A DNA stretch of 64,000 nucleotides, taken from Arthrobacter sp. SW1. Lineage in GTDB: Bacteria > Actinomycetota > Actinomycetes > Actinomycetales > Micrococcaceae. The translations under genes and the position numbers were made by a program. The notes beneath the pieces were generated by a model that made no database searches, had not been told where the DNA came from, and saw only the letters and a program-made list of their open reading frames with translations. Where the stretch lies: assembly GCF_001766675.1 (NCBI RefSeq), contig NZ_MJLT01000069.1, forward strand, positions 1-64,000. The letters are read 5' to 3'. Each line of letters opens with the position of its first letter. Position 1 is the stretch's first letter. Positions 8,323 through 17,116 of this stretch are shown piece by piece.

Positions 8323-9686
8323 TCCAGCAGGATGCAGCCCCCAAGCCGCGCCGCAACGTGGAGCTCGCCCTCCTGATCCTGGCCCTCGCCGTCGGGATCG
8401 GCGCCAGCGCCATGGTGGACCTCAACTCGGAGACACCGTTCGACAACGACTTCTGGTTCCAGTCGAGCCTCCTGGTGGTGGCCGCCCTTTCTTTTCACGT
8501 CGTCCTGCGGCTGCGCGCTAAATATGCCGATCCGGTAATACTTCCGATCGTGGTGGCCTTGAACGGCCTCGGCTTGGCACTGATCCACCGCATGGATGGG
8601 CCCGGCTCGGACACCGGAAACAACCAGCTCCGATGGACCCTGATCGCGGTAGCCGTTGCCGTGACAGCGATCTGGCTCCTTAAGGACCACCGGATCCTGC
8701 GCCGTTTTACCTTCATTTCCCTTGCCGCCAGCGCCATCCTCTTGGTTCTTCCGCTCATTCCGTTCATCTCGGCGGGCGAGGTCCTGGGTGCGCGCGTGTG
8801 GATCCAGATCGGCTCGATGACCTTCCAGCCGGGTGAAATCGCGAAGATCACCCTGGCTATATTCTTCGCGGGGTATCTTTCCTCTAACCGCGACCTGATC
8901 CTGCTCGCCGGCCGCAAGATCGGCCCCATGCAGTTCCCGCGCTTCAGGGACATGGGCCCCATGGTCACCGCCTGGCTGGTGAGCATCGGCGTCCTGGTTT
9001 TCCAGCGCGACCTCGGCTCCTCGGTGCTGTTCTTCGGCCTGTTCATCGTGATGATCTACGTGGCCACCAGCCGCATCAGCTGGGTGGTGATCGGCCTGGC
9101 GCTGATCCTGGGCGGCGGCTTCGTCGCCTCGCGCATCTTCCCGCACGTGGCCTTCCGCCTGGACAGCTGGTGGAACGCCTTCACGCCGGAGGTTTACGGC
9201 CGGAGTCCCGGCGGCAGCGGCCAGATCGTCCAGGGCCTTTTCGGAATGGCCGACGGCGGCCTGGTCGGCACCGGTATCGGCCTCGGCCGCCCGGACCTGG
9301 TTCCGTTCGCCAACAGCGACATGATCATCGCCCTGATCGGTGAGGAACTGGGCCTGATCGGCCTGTTCGCCGTCGTCCTGCTCTACCTGCTGCTGTTCAC
9401 GCGCGGCTTCCGCGCAGCGCTGGGCACCCGGGATGCCTTCGGCAAGCTGCTCGCCTGCGGCTTGTCCTTCGCCTTGGCGCTGCAGTGCTTCGTGGTGATC
9501 GGCGGCGTGACCCGCCTGATTCCACTGACGGGCCTCACCACGCCGTTCCTCGCAGCCGGCGGTTCCTCGCTGCTGGCGAACTGGATCATCGTGGGCCTCT
9601 TGCTGATGATTTCGCACTCGGCCCGCAGCCCCATCGACACAACTCCCATGCCGGACGCACCCACTGAGGCGGTGAAGCAGCCATGA
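8319..9686 (+). CDS. rodA: RodA/FtsW-family SEDS peptidoglycan glycosyltransferase
   Basis: A polytopic membrane protein of 455 residues with about 10-12 hydrophobic segments. SEDS proteins polymerise lipid II into glycan strands together with a class B PBP. Family signatures visible are FQPGEIAKI, FQRDLGSSVLFFGLF and, near the C-terminus, RLIPLTGLTTPFLAAGGSS. Its partner PBP is encoded immediately downstream with a four-base overlap. I name it rodA rather than ftsW because of its place in the fha-pkn operon, which is the known rodA-pbpA locus of actinobacteria. Confidence 0.94.
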   Translation: MIQQDAAPKPRRNVELALLILALAVGIGASAMVDLNSETPFDNDFWFQSSLLVVAALSFHVVLRLRAKYADPVILPIVVALNGLGLALIHRMDGPGSDTGNNQLRWTLIAVAVAVTAIWLLKDHRILRRFTFISLAASAILLVLPLIPFISAGEVLGARVWIQIGSMTFQPGEIAKITLAIFFAGYLSSNRDLILLAGRKIGPMQFPRFRDMGPMVTAWLVSIGVLVFQRDLGSSVLFFGLFIVMIYVATSRISWVVIGLALILGGGFVASRIFPHVAFRLDSWWNAFTPEVYGRSPGGSGQIVQGLFGMADGGLVGTGIGLGRPDLVPFANSDMIIALIGEELGLIGLFAVVLLYLLLFTRGFRAALGTRDAFGKLLACGLSFALALQCFVVIGGVTRLIPLTGLTTPFLAAGGSSLLANWIIVGLLLMISHSARSPIDTTPMPDAPTEAVKQP

Positions 9687-11140
9687 ACCAGTCCATCCGC
9701 AGCGCATGGCTGGCCGCAGTCGCCATGTTCGCCCTGATTTTCGGAGCCATCAGCTACGTGCAGGTGATCGGCGCCGACGACCTCAATGACAATCCGTGGA
9801 ACCAGCGGGCCGTCTTCGCCGACTACTGCAAGGACCGCGGTGCGATCATCGTGGGCGGCAAGCCGATCGCCGAGTCTGTCCCCGGGGACGACACGTGCAA
9901 CTTCCAGCGCAAGTACACCCAGCCGGAGCTCTACGCCGGCATCACGGGCTACTTCTCCCGGAACTACGGAGCCAGCGGCCTGGAGCAGGAACTCCGCGAT
10001 GAACTCGCAGGCAGCTCGGACCAGTTGTTCCTGGACCGCATCAGCCAGGTGTTCCTCGGCAAGCAGGCCAAGGGCGCCTCGGTTGAGCTCACCCTCGATC
10101 CGGAGATCCAGAAGCTCGCCTACGACCTGATTCCGGAAGGCCGCCGCGGCTCGATCGTGGTGAACAACCCGAAGACTGGCGAAATCCTGGCCATGGTCTC
10201 TAAGCCGTCGTACGATCCCAACCTGATCGCCACCCACGACGTCGCCAAGGAAAAGGCCAGCTACGAGGAACTCAACCAGGTCCCGGGCATCAACCTGAAC
10301 CAGTCCGTCAGCGGCCCCACGGGCGCACTGCTGGCTCCAGGGTCGGTCTTCAAGCTCATCGACACAGCTGCGGCGCTGAACTCCGGCAAGTACAACAAGG
10401 ACAGCGAACTGCCCAACCCGGCAAGCATGCCGCTGCCTGGTTCAACGGCGTCCCTGCCGAACTACGCCGGCGGCAACTGCTACACCCGCACCACCGCGGA
10501 CTTCGCCTTTGCCCTGGAGCAGTCCTGCAACACCCCGTTCGCCAGCATCGCGCTCAACTTGGGCCAGAACGCCATCGCGGAGCAGGCCCGGAAATTCGGC
10601 TTCGGCCAGGACTTCGGCGAGCAGCTCAAGCTGCAGTCCGCTGTCAGTGTCTTCCCTGAGGACCTGGACGATGCCGCACTGGCGCAGTCCGCCGTCGGGC
10701 AGCGGGACGTCAAGGCGACGCCGCTGCAGATCGCCCTCATGACCGCGGCGATCGCCAACGACGGCGTCCAGATGAAGCCGAACCTCATCAAAACGGTGCG
10801 CGCCCCGGATCTGCGGGTCATCAGCGAGCCGCAGCCGGAGGTCCTCCGCAACTCCACGAGTGCCGCCATCGCGCGCCAGATCACCGAGTGGATGACCGGC
10901 GTCGTCTCCAAGGGCATCGGCGGCGGCGCCGCGATCCCGGGCGTCGAGGTGGCCGGCAAGACCGGCACGGCCCAGCTGGGAGACAGCGGCTTGAACAACT
11001 CGTGGTTCACCGGGTTCGCCCCGGCCAACGACCCGCAGGTGGCCGTCACCATCGTGATCGAGGGTGTCGATGTAACCACCGGCGCACAGCTAACCAGTCC
11101 GAATGCGAAGAAGATCTTTGAGGCGGTGTTGAACAAGTGA
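9683..11140 (+). CDS. pbpA: PbpA: class B penicillin-binding protein (transpeptidase)
   Basis: This membrane-anchored D,D-transpeptidase cross-links peptidoglycan alongside RodA. It has an N-terminal membrane helix at about 8-26 (WLAAVAMFALIFGAISY), a non-catalytic region, and a transpeptidase domain at about 145-480. All three active-site motifs are present: SVFK (serine near residue 221), SCN (near 282) and KTGTA (near 429). The length of 485 residues matches actinobacterial PbpA. The start overlaps the rodA stop by four bases and the stop overlaps the pknA GTG by four, so expression is coupled. Confidence 0.95.
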   Translation: MNQSIRSAWLAAVAMFALIFGAISYVQVIGADDLNDNPWNQRAVFADYCKDRGAIIVGGKPIAESVPGDDTCNFQRKYTQPELYAGITGYFSRNYGASGLEQELRDELAGSSDQLFLDRISQVFLGKQAKGASVELTLDPEIQKLAYDLIPEGRRGSIVVNNPKTGEILAMVSKPSYDPNLIATHDVAKEKASYEELNQVPGINLNQSVSGPTGALLAPGSVFKLIDTAAALNSGKYNKDSELPNPASMPLPGSTASLPNYAGGNCYTRTTADFAFALEQSCNTPFASIALNLGQNAIAEQARKFGFGQDFGEQLKLQSAVSVFPEDLDDAALAQSAVGQRDVKATPLQIALMTAAIANDGVQMKPNLIKTVRAPDLRVISEPQPEVLRNSTSAAIARQITEWMTGVVSKGIGGGAAIPGVEVAGKTGTAQLGDSGLNNSWFTGFAPANDPQVAVTIVIEGVDVTTGAQLTSPNAKKIFEAVLNK

Positions 11141-12957
11141 GACCTACGTCAGGAATCACCCTCGGCGGCAGGTTCCAGCTGACCAGCCGGATTGCGATCG
11201 GCGGCATGGGAGAGGTCTGGAAGGCCAAGGACCAGGTCCTGGGCCGCATCGTCGCGATCAAGGTCCTCAAAGAGGAATACACGGGTGACCCCGGATTCCT
11301 GCAGCGTTTCCGGGCCGAGGCCCGCCACACGGCGCTCCTGAACCACGTGGGCATCGCCAACGTGTTCGACTACGGCGAGGAAGAAGGCTCCGCCTACCTC
11401 GTGATGGAGCTCGTGCCCGGGCAGCCGCTCAGCAGCATCCTCGAGCGCGAGCAGGTGCTCTCGCCGGACCGTACGCTCTCGATCATTTCGCAAACCGCCC
11501 GCGCGCTGGCTGTTGCCCACGCGCAGGGCCTGGTGCACCGCGACGTGAAGCCGGGAAACCTGCTGATCACCCCGGACGGCCGCGTGAAGGTCACCGACTT
11601 CGGCATCGCGCGCCTGGCCGACCAGGTCCCGCTGACGCAGACCGGACAGGTCATGGGCACGGCGCAATACCTCGCGCCCGAACAGGCCACGGGGCAGACC
11701 GCCACCGGCTCCTCGGACATCTACTCGCTGGGCGTGATCGGCTACGAATGCCTCACCGGCCACCGTCCGTTCTCCGGCGAATCCCAGATCGCGATTGCGC
11801 TGGCCCAGGTCAACGACGCGCCGCCACCGCTGCCGGACACCCTTCCCGTTCCGGTGCGCGCGCTGCTGATGTCCATGCTGGCCAAGGACCCCAAGAACCG
11901 GCCGGCGGACGCCATCAAGCTTGCGGAGGCCGCGGAGGCCATCCGCGCGGGCAACATTTCCGCAGCCCACGCAGCCGTTCCCGGAATGCTGCTGTTCGAG
12001 GGCGCCACCGGCCCCATCACCGCACCTACCGGAATCGCGACGGCGCCCACGGGCATTGTGGGGGCCGCGCACGGCCGCGAGCACACGACGGCGACTTCCG
12101 CGCTCCCGGTGGTCGGCGCGGCAGGGGCGGGGGCCGCCGGAGCCGCGGCCGGCCATCACCTTTCGCGCGCCGATGCCCTGGCAGCAGAGCGCAGCCTGGA
12201 TTCCGTCGACGGTCCGGGCTCCTCCAACGCGCTCTTCGAAGAGGAAGAAAGCTACGAACCGCAGCCTCCCCGGAAGAAGCGGAGCCCCTGGACCTGGCCG
12301 CTGATCGCGTTGCTGCTCCTGCTGCTGTTCGTCGGCCTCGGCGTGGTCCTGACCCAGATGGGCCTGTTCAACCCGACGTCGCCGGCGCCGAGCAGCGCCA
12401 GCTCGTCGCGTTCGGTTCCGAGCAGCACCTCAGCCAGCCCGACCTCTGATTCGCCGAGCCCCACGGAGACATCGCCGTCGGCGACGCCGACCCAGTCGAC
12501 GCCGGACACTGTGGACCTGATTCCTGAGCAGTACTTGGGCCGTCCCTACGAGACGGTGCGGACCGAACTGATCGGCCTCGGATTCGTGGTGAAGGGTATC
12601 GAAGCCTTCGACCCGGCCACTCCCGGCACCGTCACCGACCTCAACCCAACGGGCCCGGTCGCGAAGGGTGAAACCATCGAAGTCACGTACTCGAAGGGCC
12701 CGGAGAAGGTCGCCGTACCCACAATCGCTCCAGGTGCCACCGAGTCCCAGGTCCGCGCGGCAATCGTCGGTGCCGGACTTCGTTGGGAAAAGGGCGACCC
12801 CGTTGAAGGCGAAGTCGGCCAGGCTCCGAACACCTTCGTGAGCACGGATCCTGCCGCCGGCACTGAAGTCAACGCAGGCAGCTCCGTGGTCTACCACCTG
12901 TCCAAGGCCGAGGCAGCGCCTTCCAGTCCGTCTCCGAGCGCTTCACCCAGCAAGTAG
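11137..12957 (+). CDS. pknA: PknA-like Ser/Thr protein kinase with PASTA domains
   Basis: A Hanks-type transmembrane kinase regulating growth and division. The kinase domain covers residues about 8-275: glycine loop IGGMGEV, VAIKVL lysine, VHRDVKPGN catalytic loop, TDFGIARL and YLAPEQ. An Ala/Gly/Pro-rich juxtamembrane region leads to one helix at about 387-407. The external part has a Ser/Thr/Pro-rich spacer and then two PASTA-like repeats (about 455-605) with VTDLNPTGPVAKGETIEV and STDPAAGTEVNAGSSV. Mycobacterial PknA lacks PASTA repeats, so this version resembles PknB outside the cell. GTG 11137 overlaps the pbpA stop. The name follows operon position. Confidence 0.92.
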   Translation: MRPTSGITLGGRFQLTSRIAIGGMGEVWKAKDQVLGRIVAIKVLKEEYTGDPGFLQRFRAEARHTALLNHVGIANVFDYGEEEGSAYLVMELVPGQPLSSILEREQVLSPDRTLSIISQTARALAVAHAQGLVHRDVKPGNLLITPDGRVKVTDFGIARLADQVPLTQTGQVMGTAQYLAPEQATGQTATGSSDIYSLGVIGYECLTGHRPFSGESQIAIALAQVNDAPPPLPDTLPVPVRALLMSMLAKDPKNRPADAIKLAEAAEAIRAGNISAAHAAVPGMLLFEGATGPITAPTGIATAPTGIVGAAHGREHTTATSALPVVGAAGAGAAGAAAGHHLSRADALAAERSLDSVDGPGSSNALFEEEESYEPQPPRKKRSPWTWPLIALLLLLLFVGLGVVLTQMGLFNPTSPAPSSASSSRSVPSSTSASPTSDSPSPTETSPSATPTQSTPDTVDLIPEQYLGRPYETVRTELIGLGFVVKGIEAFDPATPGTVTDLNPTGPVAKGETIEVTYSKGPEKVAVPTIAPGATESQVRAAIVGAGLRWEKGDPVEGEVGQAPNTFVSTDPAAGTEVNAGSSVVYHLSKAEAAPSSPSPSASPSK

Positions 12958-13011
12958 GCATCCGTGGATACCCGACGTTCAGGCCCCGCACACAGAGAGG
13001 ACAGCCCTCCG

Positions 13012-14934
13012 GTGACAGAGCAGCGCGTCCTCAATGGGCGGTATGAACTGGGAGAACTCCTGGGCCGTGGCGGTATGGCCGATGTACACCGCGGCACGGA
13101 CACCCTGCTGGGCCGCACGGTGGCCGTCAAGTTGCTGCGCGCGGACCTGGCCCGGGACCCGCAGTTCCAGGCCAGGTTCAAGCGCGAGGCACAGGCCGTT
13201 GCTGCCCTCAACCACTCGTCCATCGTGGCCATCTACGACACCGGCGAATACACCGTGGACGGCGGCCATGGCGAAAATGTGCGGGTTCCGTACATCGTCA
13301 TGGAGTACGTTGCCGGGCGCACCCTCCGTGAGCTGATCCGGAACAAGGAACTGGACATCGAGCGTGCGGTGGAGCTCTGCCTCGGCGTACTCTCAGCCCT
13401 TGAGTACAGCCACAAGGCCGGGATCGTGCACCGGGACATCAAGCCCGGGAACGTGATGGTCTGCGACGACGATTCCGTGAAGGTCATGGACTTCGGAATC
13501 GCACGGGCCGTGGCTGATTCCGCCGCCACGATGACCCAGACCCAGGCCGTGGTGGGCACGGCCCAGTATCTTTCGCCCGAACAGGCCCGCGGCGAGGCCG
13601 TCGATGCCCGCAGCGACCTCTATTCTGCGGCCTGCCTGCTGTTCGAAATGCTGACCTCCCGCCCGCCGTTCACCGGCGACAGCCCCGTGTCCCTGGCGTA
13701 CCAGCACGTGCGCGAGGTACCGGCGGCGCCCAGCACGTTCAACCCGGAGGTTTCCGAAGCACTGGACAGCGTGCTGGCCAAGGGACTCCAGAAGGAGCGC
13801 GACGACCGCTTCCAGGACGCCGCAGCCTTCCGGCGCGCACTGCGCGCGGCCCTCAACGGCGTCGCCGTCCCCGCTGTGGCTGGGGCCGAGGCACCCACCG
13901 AAGCGAACGACGTCGCGCCCCTCCCTGCGGAGGAGCCGGCACCGGAGACACTGGTCGGGTTCACCGGGATCGGGTTCATCGACGGCCAGGCGCCGGCGCA
14001 GGACCCGGCGGACGAGCCGCTCCCGGAGCGGTACACCGAGGAACCGGACGATGAGCCGATGCTTGGCTTCGCGCCGGAGCGGGAGCGCACCCGCCGGCAG
14101 AAATCACGACGCCGGGCGTGGACCGCCGTCGTTGTCCTCTTTACGCTGCTGGTCCTGGCGGGCGGCGGCATCTGGCTCTACTACACGATGAACCAGAAGC
14201 CCGAAGGCCCCAAGATGGTTCTGATCCCGTCGGTTGCAAACCTGAGCGAGGGCGATGCCATCAAGAAGCTCTACGACGCAGGCCTTGTTCCCGATGACCC
14301 GGTCCGGGTCAGGGACGAAAAAATCCCGAAAGACTTTGCCGTCGGCACGGACCCGTCTGTCGGCACGGAGATGGCTGAAGGCAGCCACGTCACGCTGAAG
14401 GTTTCCGATGGCCCCAAGGCCGTCGCCGTGCCCAAGAACCTGGCCGGTCAGACGGAAGCTGCCGCCCGGGACATGCTCCGGCAAGTGGGCCTCACTGCCA
14501 CCACGACGATTGCCAACAGCCCAACGGTCCGCGCCGGCTCGGTCATCAGCAGCAACCCGGCATCCGGCGCAACAGTAGCGCCCGAAAGTTCCGTGGAGCT
14601 CGTGATCTCCAGCGGCAAGGTCGAGATGCCGCAGCTGGTCGGGCGAACGAAGGACGAGGCCGAGAAGGCGCTGAAGGATCTTGGCCTGACCGTCAAGTTC
14701 GTGGAGCAAGAGAACAGCCAGGTGGCGCCGGGGAAGGTGACCGCGCAAAGCAGCGCCGCGAAATCCCTCGTGGAACAGGCAAGCGAAATCACAGTAACGG
14801 TGGCCAAGGCCCCGGCACCGGAACCAACACCCACCCCGACGCCGGAAGAGCCTTCGGAAGAGCCGACGCCCAAGCCGACGGAGAGCAAGGGCAAGAAGGA
14901 CGGCCTGATCGGGCTGCCCGGCACCGGAGGCTAA
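13012..14934 (+). CDS. pknB: PknB: Ser/Thr protein kinase with three PASTA domains
   Basis: This transmembrane kinase is thought to sense muropeptides or lipid II and to phosphorylate cell-wall regulators, including FHA-partner proteins. Counting from GTG 13012 (VTEQRVLNGRYELG), the kinase domain covers about 8-280 with LGRGGMADVHRG, VAVKLL, VHRDIKPGN and MDFGIARAV. A long acidic linker follows, then a helix at about 368-388 (AWTAVVVLFTLLVLAGGGIW) and three PASTA units (about 402-610), and a Lys-rich tail. A GTG at 12964 in frame would add 16 residues; I prefer 13012 because the family conserves this N-terminus, though its AGAGAGG site is about 11 nt away. It is the last gene of the operon, followed by a strong terminator. 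Confidence 0.94.
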   Translation: MTEQRVLNGRYELGELLGRGGMADVHRGTDTLLGRTVAVKLLRADLARDPQFQARFKREAQAVAALNHSSIVAIYDTGEYTVDGGHGENVRVPYIVMEYVAGRTLRELIRNKELDIERAVELCLGVLSALEYSHKAGIVHRDIKPGNVMVCDDDSVKVMDFGIARAVADSAATMTQTQAVVGTAQYLSPEQARGEAVDARSDLYSAACLLFEMLTSRPPFTGDSPVSLAYQHVREVPAAPSTFNPEVSEALDSVLAKGLQKERDDRFQDAAAFRRALRAALNGVAVPAVAGAEAPTEANDVAPLPAEEPAPETLVGFTGIGFIDGQAPAQDPADEPLPERYTEEPDDEPMLGFAPERERTRRQKSRRRAWTAVVVLFTLLVLAGGGIWLYYTMNQKPEGPKMVLIPSVANLSEGDAIKKLYDAGLVPDDPVRVRDEKIPKDFAVGTDPSVGTEMAEGSHVTLKVSDGPKAVAVPKNLAGQTEAAARDMLRQVGLTATTTIANSPTVRAGSVISSNPASGATVAPESSVELVISSGKVEMPQLVGRTKDEAEKALKDLGLTVKFVEQENSQVAPGKVTAQSSAAKSLVEQASEITVTVAKAPAPEPTPTPTPEEPSEEPTPKPTESKGKKDGLIGLPGTGG

Positions 14935-14951
14935 ACGGCAAGACAAGCAAA

Positions 14952-14989
14952 AAGGGCCGGCGGCAGGAGAAATCCTGCCGCCGGCCCTT
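14952..14989 (+). terminator. Bidirectional terminator between pknB and the amidotransferase gene
   Basis: A long perfect hairpin (aagggccggcggcagga, loop gaaa, complementary arm) lies between convergent genes. A-rich and T-rich flanks suggest it serves both strands. Confidence 0.9.
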
Positions 14990-15015
14990 CGCTTTGCGAG
15001 CTTGCTCGAGGAACC

Positions 15016-15657
15016 TTAGCGCTGGATCAGCGGGCTGAGGGTTCCGGCCTTCGCGGCGGCGCCGGCCATGCCCAAGGACTCAAGCCAGTTGCCGAGCATC
15101 TGGTAGCCGCCTTCCGTGAGGACGGATTCCGGGTGGAACTGCACGCCGCACAGCGGAGCCGTCCTGTGCTGCAGGCCCATGATGACGCCGTTCGGGGTTT
15201 CCGCGGTGATCTCCAGGACGTCCGGAATGGTTTCGCGGACGGCAGCCAGCGAGTGGTACCGGGTGGCCGTGACGGGAGAAGGCAAGCCCGCGAAGACGCT
15301 CTTGCCTTCGTGCTGCACGGGAGACGTCTTGCCGTGCATGAGTTCCGGGGCGTGCGTCACGGTGCCGCCGTAGGCTTCGGCAAGGGCCTGGTGGCCGAGG
15401 CAGACGCCGAACATGGGCTTGTTGTTCTCCCCGCACCACTTGATCAGCTCGATGCAGACGCCGGCTTCCGCGGGGGTTCCCGGGCCGGGGGAGACCAGGA
15501 CGCCGTCCCGGGCCTCGGCGAGTTCGATCGCTTCGGCGAGGGTCACGTCGTCGTTGCGGACCACGGTGGTTTCGGCACCGAGTTCCTGCAGGTAGCCCAC
15601 CAGGGTGTAGACGAAGCTGTCGTAGTTGTCGACGACGAGGATTTTAGTAGTGCTCAT
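15016..15657 (-). CDS. pabA: Glutamine amidotransferase of the TrpG/PabA family
   Basis: This class I glutamine amidotransferase subunit supplies ammonia to chorismate-using enzymes for p-aminobenzoate (folate) or anthranilate (tryptophan) synthesis. The protein has 213 residues from ATG 15657 (MSTTKILVVDNYDSFVYTL). The nucleophile motif GVCLGHQALAEAYGG and the His-Glu motif GVQFHPESVLTEGG are both present. The open frame extends upstream to 15816 but that part is the shadow of the small upstream gene. Its start overlaps the stop of the 56-residue membrane protein by four bases. Lone pabA/trpG genes beside pknB are typical of actinobacteria and probably serve folate synthesis; the choice between the two pathways is not decidable here. 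Confidence 0.88.
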   Translation of the reverse strand: MSTTKILVVDNYDSFVYTLVGYLQELGAETTVVRNDDVTLAEAIELAEARDGVLVSPGPGTPAEAGVCIELIKWCGENNKPMFGVCLGHQALAEAYGGTVTHAPELMHGKTSPVQHEGKSVFAGLPSPVTATRYHSLAAVRETIPDVLEITAETPNGVIMGLQHRTAPLCGVQFHPESVLTEGGYQMLGNWLESLGMAGAAAKAGTLSPLIQR

Positions 15658-15824
15658 GGCTGCTGTGCTGAACCAATCGTTGAGTCGGTAAGGGTGGTGA
15701 ACTGGGACATCCAAGGGAAGAGGAACTGCACCATCAGGACCAGGACGCCGGCGATCAGCGCCAGCGAGGTGATGATGCGTACCCACAGGGGGCCCGGGAG
15801 GTGGCGGAAAATCCATCCGTACAT
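15654..15824 (-). CDS. Small single-pass membrane protein (56 residues)
   Basis: ATG 15824 opens a 56-residue frame beginning MYGWIFRHLPGPLWVRII and ending in IGSAQQP. One hydrophobic helix at about 15-38 is followed by the aromatic FPWMSQF. It fits exactly between the sortase gene (three-base gap) and pabA (ATGA overlap), which is strong evidence for a real coupled gene. I recall similar peptides at this position in related Arthrobacter genomes, but the function is unknown. Confidence 0.82.
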   Translation of the reverse strand: MYGWIFRHLPGPLWVRIITSLALIAGVLVLMVQFLFPWMSQFTTLTDSTIGSAQQP

Positions 15825-15827
15825 GCG

Positions 15828-16649
15828 TCAGGCCTTTCCATGGTTCTTGGCCACGAGGGCGGCGATTTCCGGCGGCGGTCCGGCGGAGGCCGGCTGCCAG
15901 CTTTCGAGGAGCGAGTACGCGATGATGCGTTCCTGGGCACCGAAGCGGGGATTGCAGCTGGTCATGGTGAGGTAACTGTCCCGGGGCTTGGCGTCTTCCT
16001 TGGTGGGCACCGGAAGCAGCACGTCGGTACGGGAGGGGAGCACGATCTGGTTGTTCCGGTACACGTACGTGTAGTAGCCGTCCTTGGTTTGGACGTAGAT
16101 CCTGTCCCCGGGAACCAGCTGGTGGATGTTGTCCAGCACGGCGCCGTGGGTCTGCCGGTGGCCCGCTACGGCAAAGTTGCCGGGAGCGCCGGGCATGGTG
16201 GTTCCTTCGTAGTGGCCCAGGCCGAGGGAGTCCAGCACGTCCACGCCTGTGCCCTGGATGATGGGCCGCGAGTACTCTTTGCCGAAGCGCGGCACGTACA
16301 TCACGCCGATCGTTTCCCCGTAGCCCGGGGCCGCGGTGACCTTCGGCTTGCCGTAGTCCACCTTCTTGGCCGGGGGAGTGACGGGCCCGGTGAAGTCCTT
16401 GGCGAACTTTTCGATGGCCTGGCCCTGCTTGGCATCGGCCTCAACGTTGGTCCACCAGAGTTCCCAGGCCACGAACAACAGAAGAACCACGCCGGCGGTC
16501 AGGAGCAGTTCACCGAAGACCTGGAGGATCTTGCGGGCGACGTCGGCAGGCGTGATCCGGCGCTTCCGCAATTGCTGGCGGGGCCGCCCGGCTGCGGGCA
16601 GGGTGTCCCCGGGCACGGCAGTGGATGCCTCCGACTGCTGCTGCACCAC
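15828..16649 (-). CDS. Class E sortase
   Basis: A membrane cysteine transpeptidase that attaches secreted proteins to the cell wall; class E enzymes of high-GC Gram positives favour LAXTG-type signals. The 273-residue protein has a cytoplasmic N-terminus, a helix at about 40-62 (ELLLTAGVVLLLFVAWELW) and the sortase barrel at about 115-265. Catalytic residues are visible: His in AVAGHRQTHG, Cys in TMTSCNPRF and Arg in QERIIAYS. It precedes the 56-residue membrane protein by three bases and is probably co-transcribed with pabA. The surface protein at 1-3004 could be a substrate, but its C-terminus is outside the window. Confidence 0.92.
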   Translation of the reverse strand: MVQQQSEASTAVPGDTLPAAGRPRQQLRKRRITPADVARKILQVFGELLLTAGVVLLLFVAWELWWTNVEADAKQGQAIEKFAKDFTGPVTPPAKKVDYGKPKVTAAPGYGETIGVMYVPRFGKEYSRPIIQGTGVDVLDSLGLGHYEGTTMPGAPGNFAVAGHRQTHGAVLDNIHQLVPGDRIYVQTKDGYYTYVYRNNQIVLPSRTDVLLPVPTKEDAKPRDSYLTMTSCNPRFGAQERIIAYSLLESWQPASAGPPPEIAALVAKNHGKA

Positions 16650-16822
16650 GGGGCCTCCTCTGTCCTGGACCGGGCCGCGCGGAACGCCTCCGAAGTCCGG
16701 CTAGACTTGGCAGCTAGAGACGAACCCGGAAGTACCGCGAACGCATAGACCGCTGGAATTTTCCTCCCTGCAGGATACCAAGCCAGCACGCGGCCCTTCA
16801 TTCAGCCGGCCAAGGAGGAACC

Positions 16823-17074
16823 GTGCCCGAGTCCAAGCCCCGCAAGCGGCCCGCCCGCACTGTAGAGACGGCCGCCAAGGAGCAGTACAAGCCCAACCCG
16901 GTCTGGTTCAAGCCGGTCATGTTCGGCCTGATGATCATCGGCCTGCTGTGGATCATCACCTTCTACATCACCAGCGGCCAGTTCCCCGTGGCAGCCTGGG
17001 AGTCCTGGAACATCGTGGCCGGCTTCGGCATCGCGATCATCGGCTTCCTGATGACCACCCGCTGGCGCTCCTAA
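16823..17074 (+). CDS. crgA: CrgA cell-division protein
   Basis: An 83-residue membrane protein of the actinobacterial divisome that recruits PbpA/FtsI-type transpeptidases and interacts with FtsZ and FhaB in mycobacteria. A basic N-terminal segment (PRKRPARTVE) is followed by the conserved NPVWFKPVMFGLMIIGL, with two helices at about 29-50 and 61-79 and the terminal TTRWRS. GTG 16823 has AAGGAGG about 6 nt upstream. It is divergent from the sortase gene; the 173-bp gap holds no other gene. Confidence 0.95.
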   Translation: MPESKPRKRPARTVETAAKEQYKPNPVWFKPVMFGLMIIGLLWIITFYITSGQFPVAAWESWNIVAGFGIAIIGFLMTTRWRS

Positions 17075-17116
17075 GCAGCAACCTCACATTCCGCCCGCCT
17101 GAACCGTCTACCTGAT

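Noticed and set aside
7962..9707. 581-codon open frame antisense to rodA and pstP
   Set aside because: Product is Gln/Asp/His/Gly-rich without membrane segments; the sense genes are clear.
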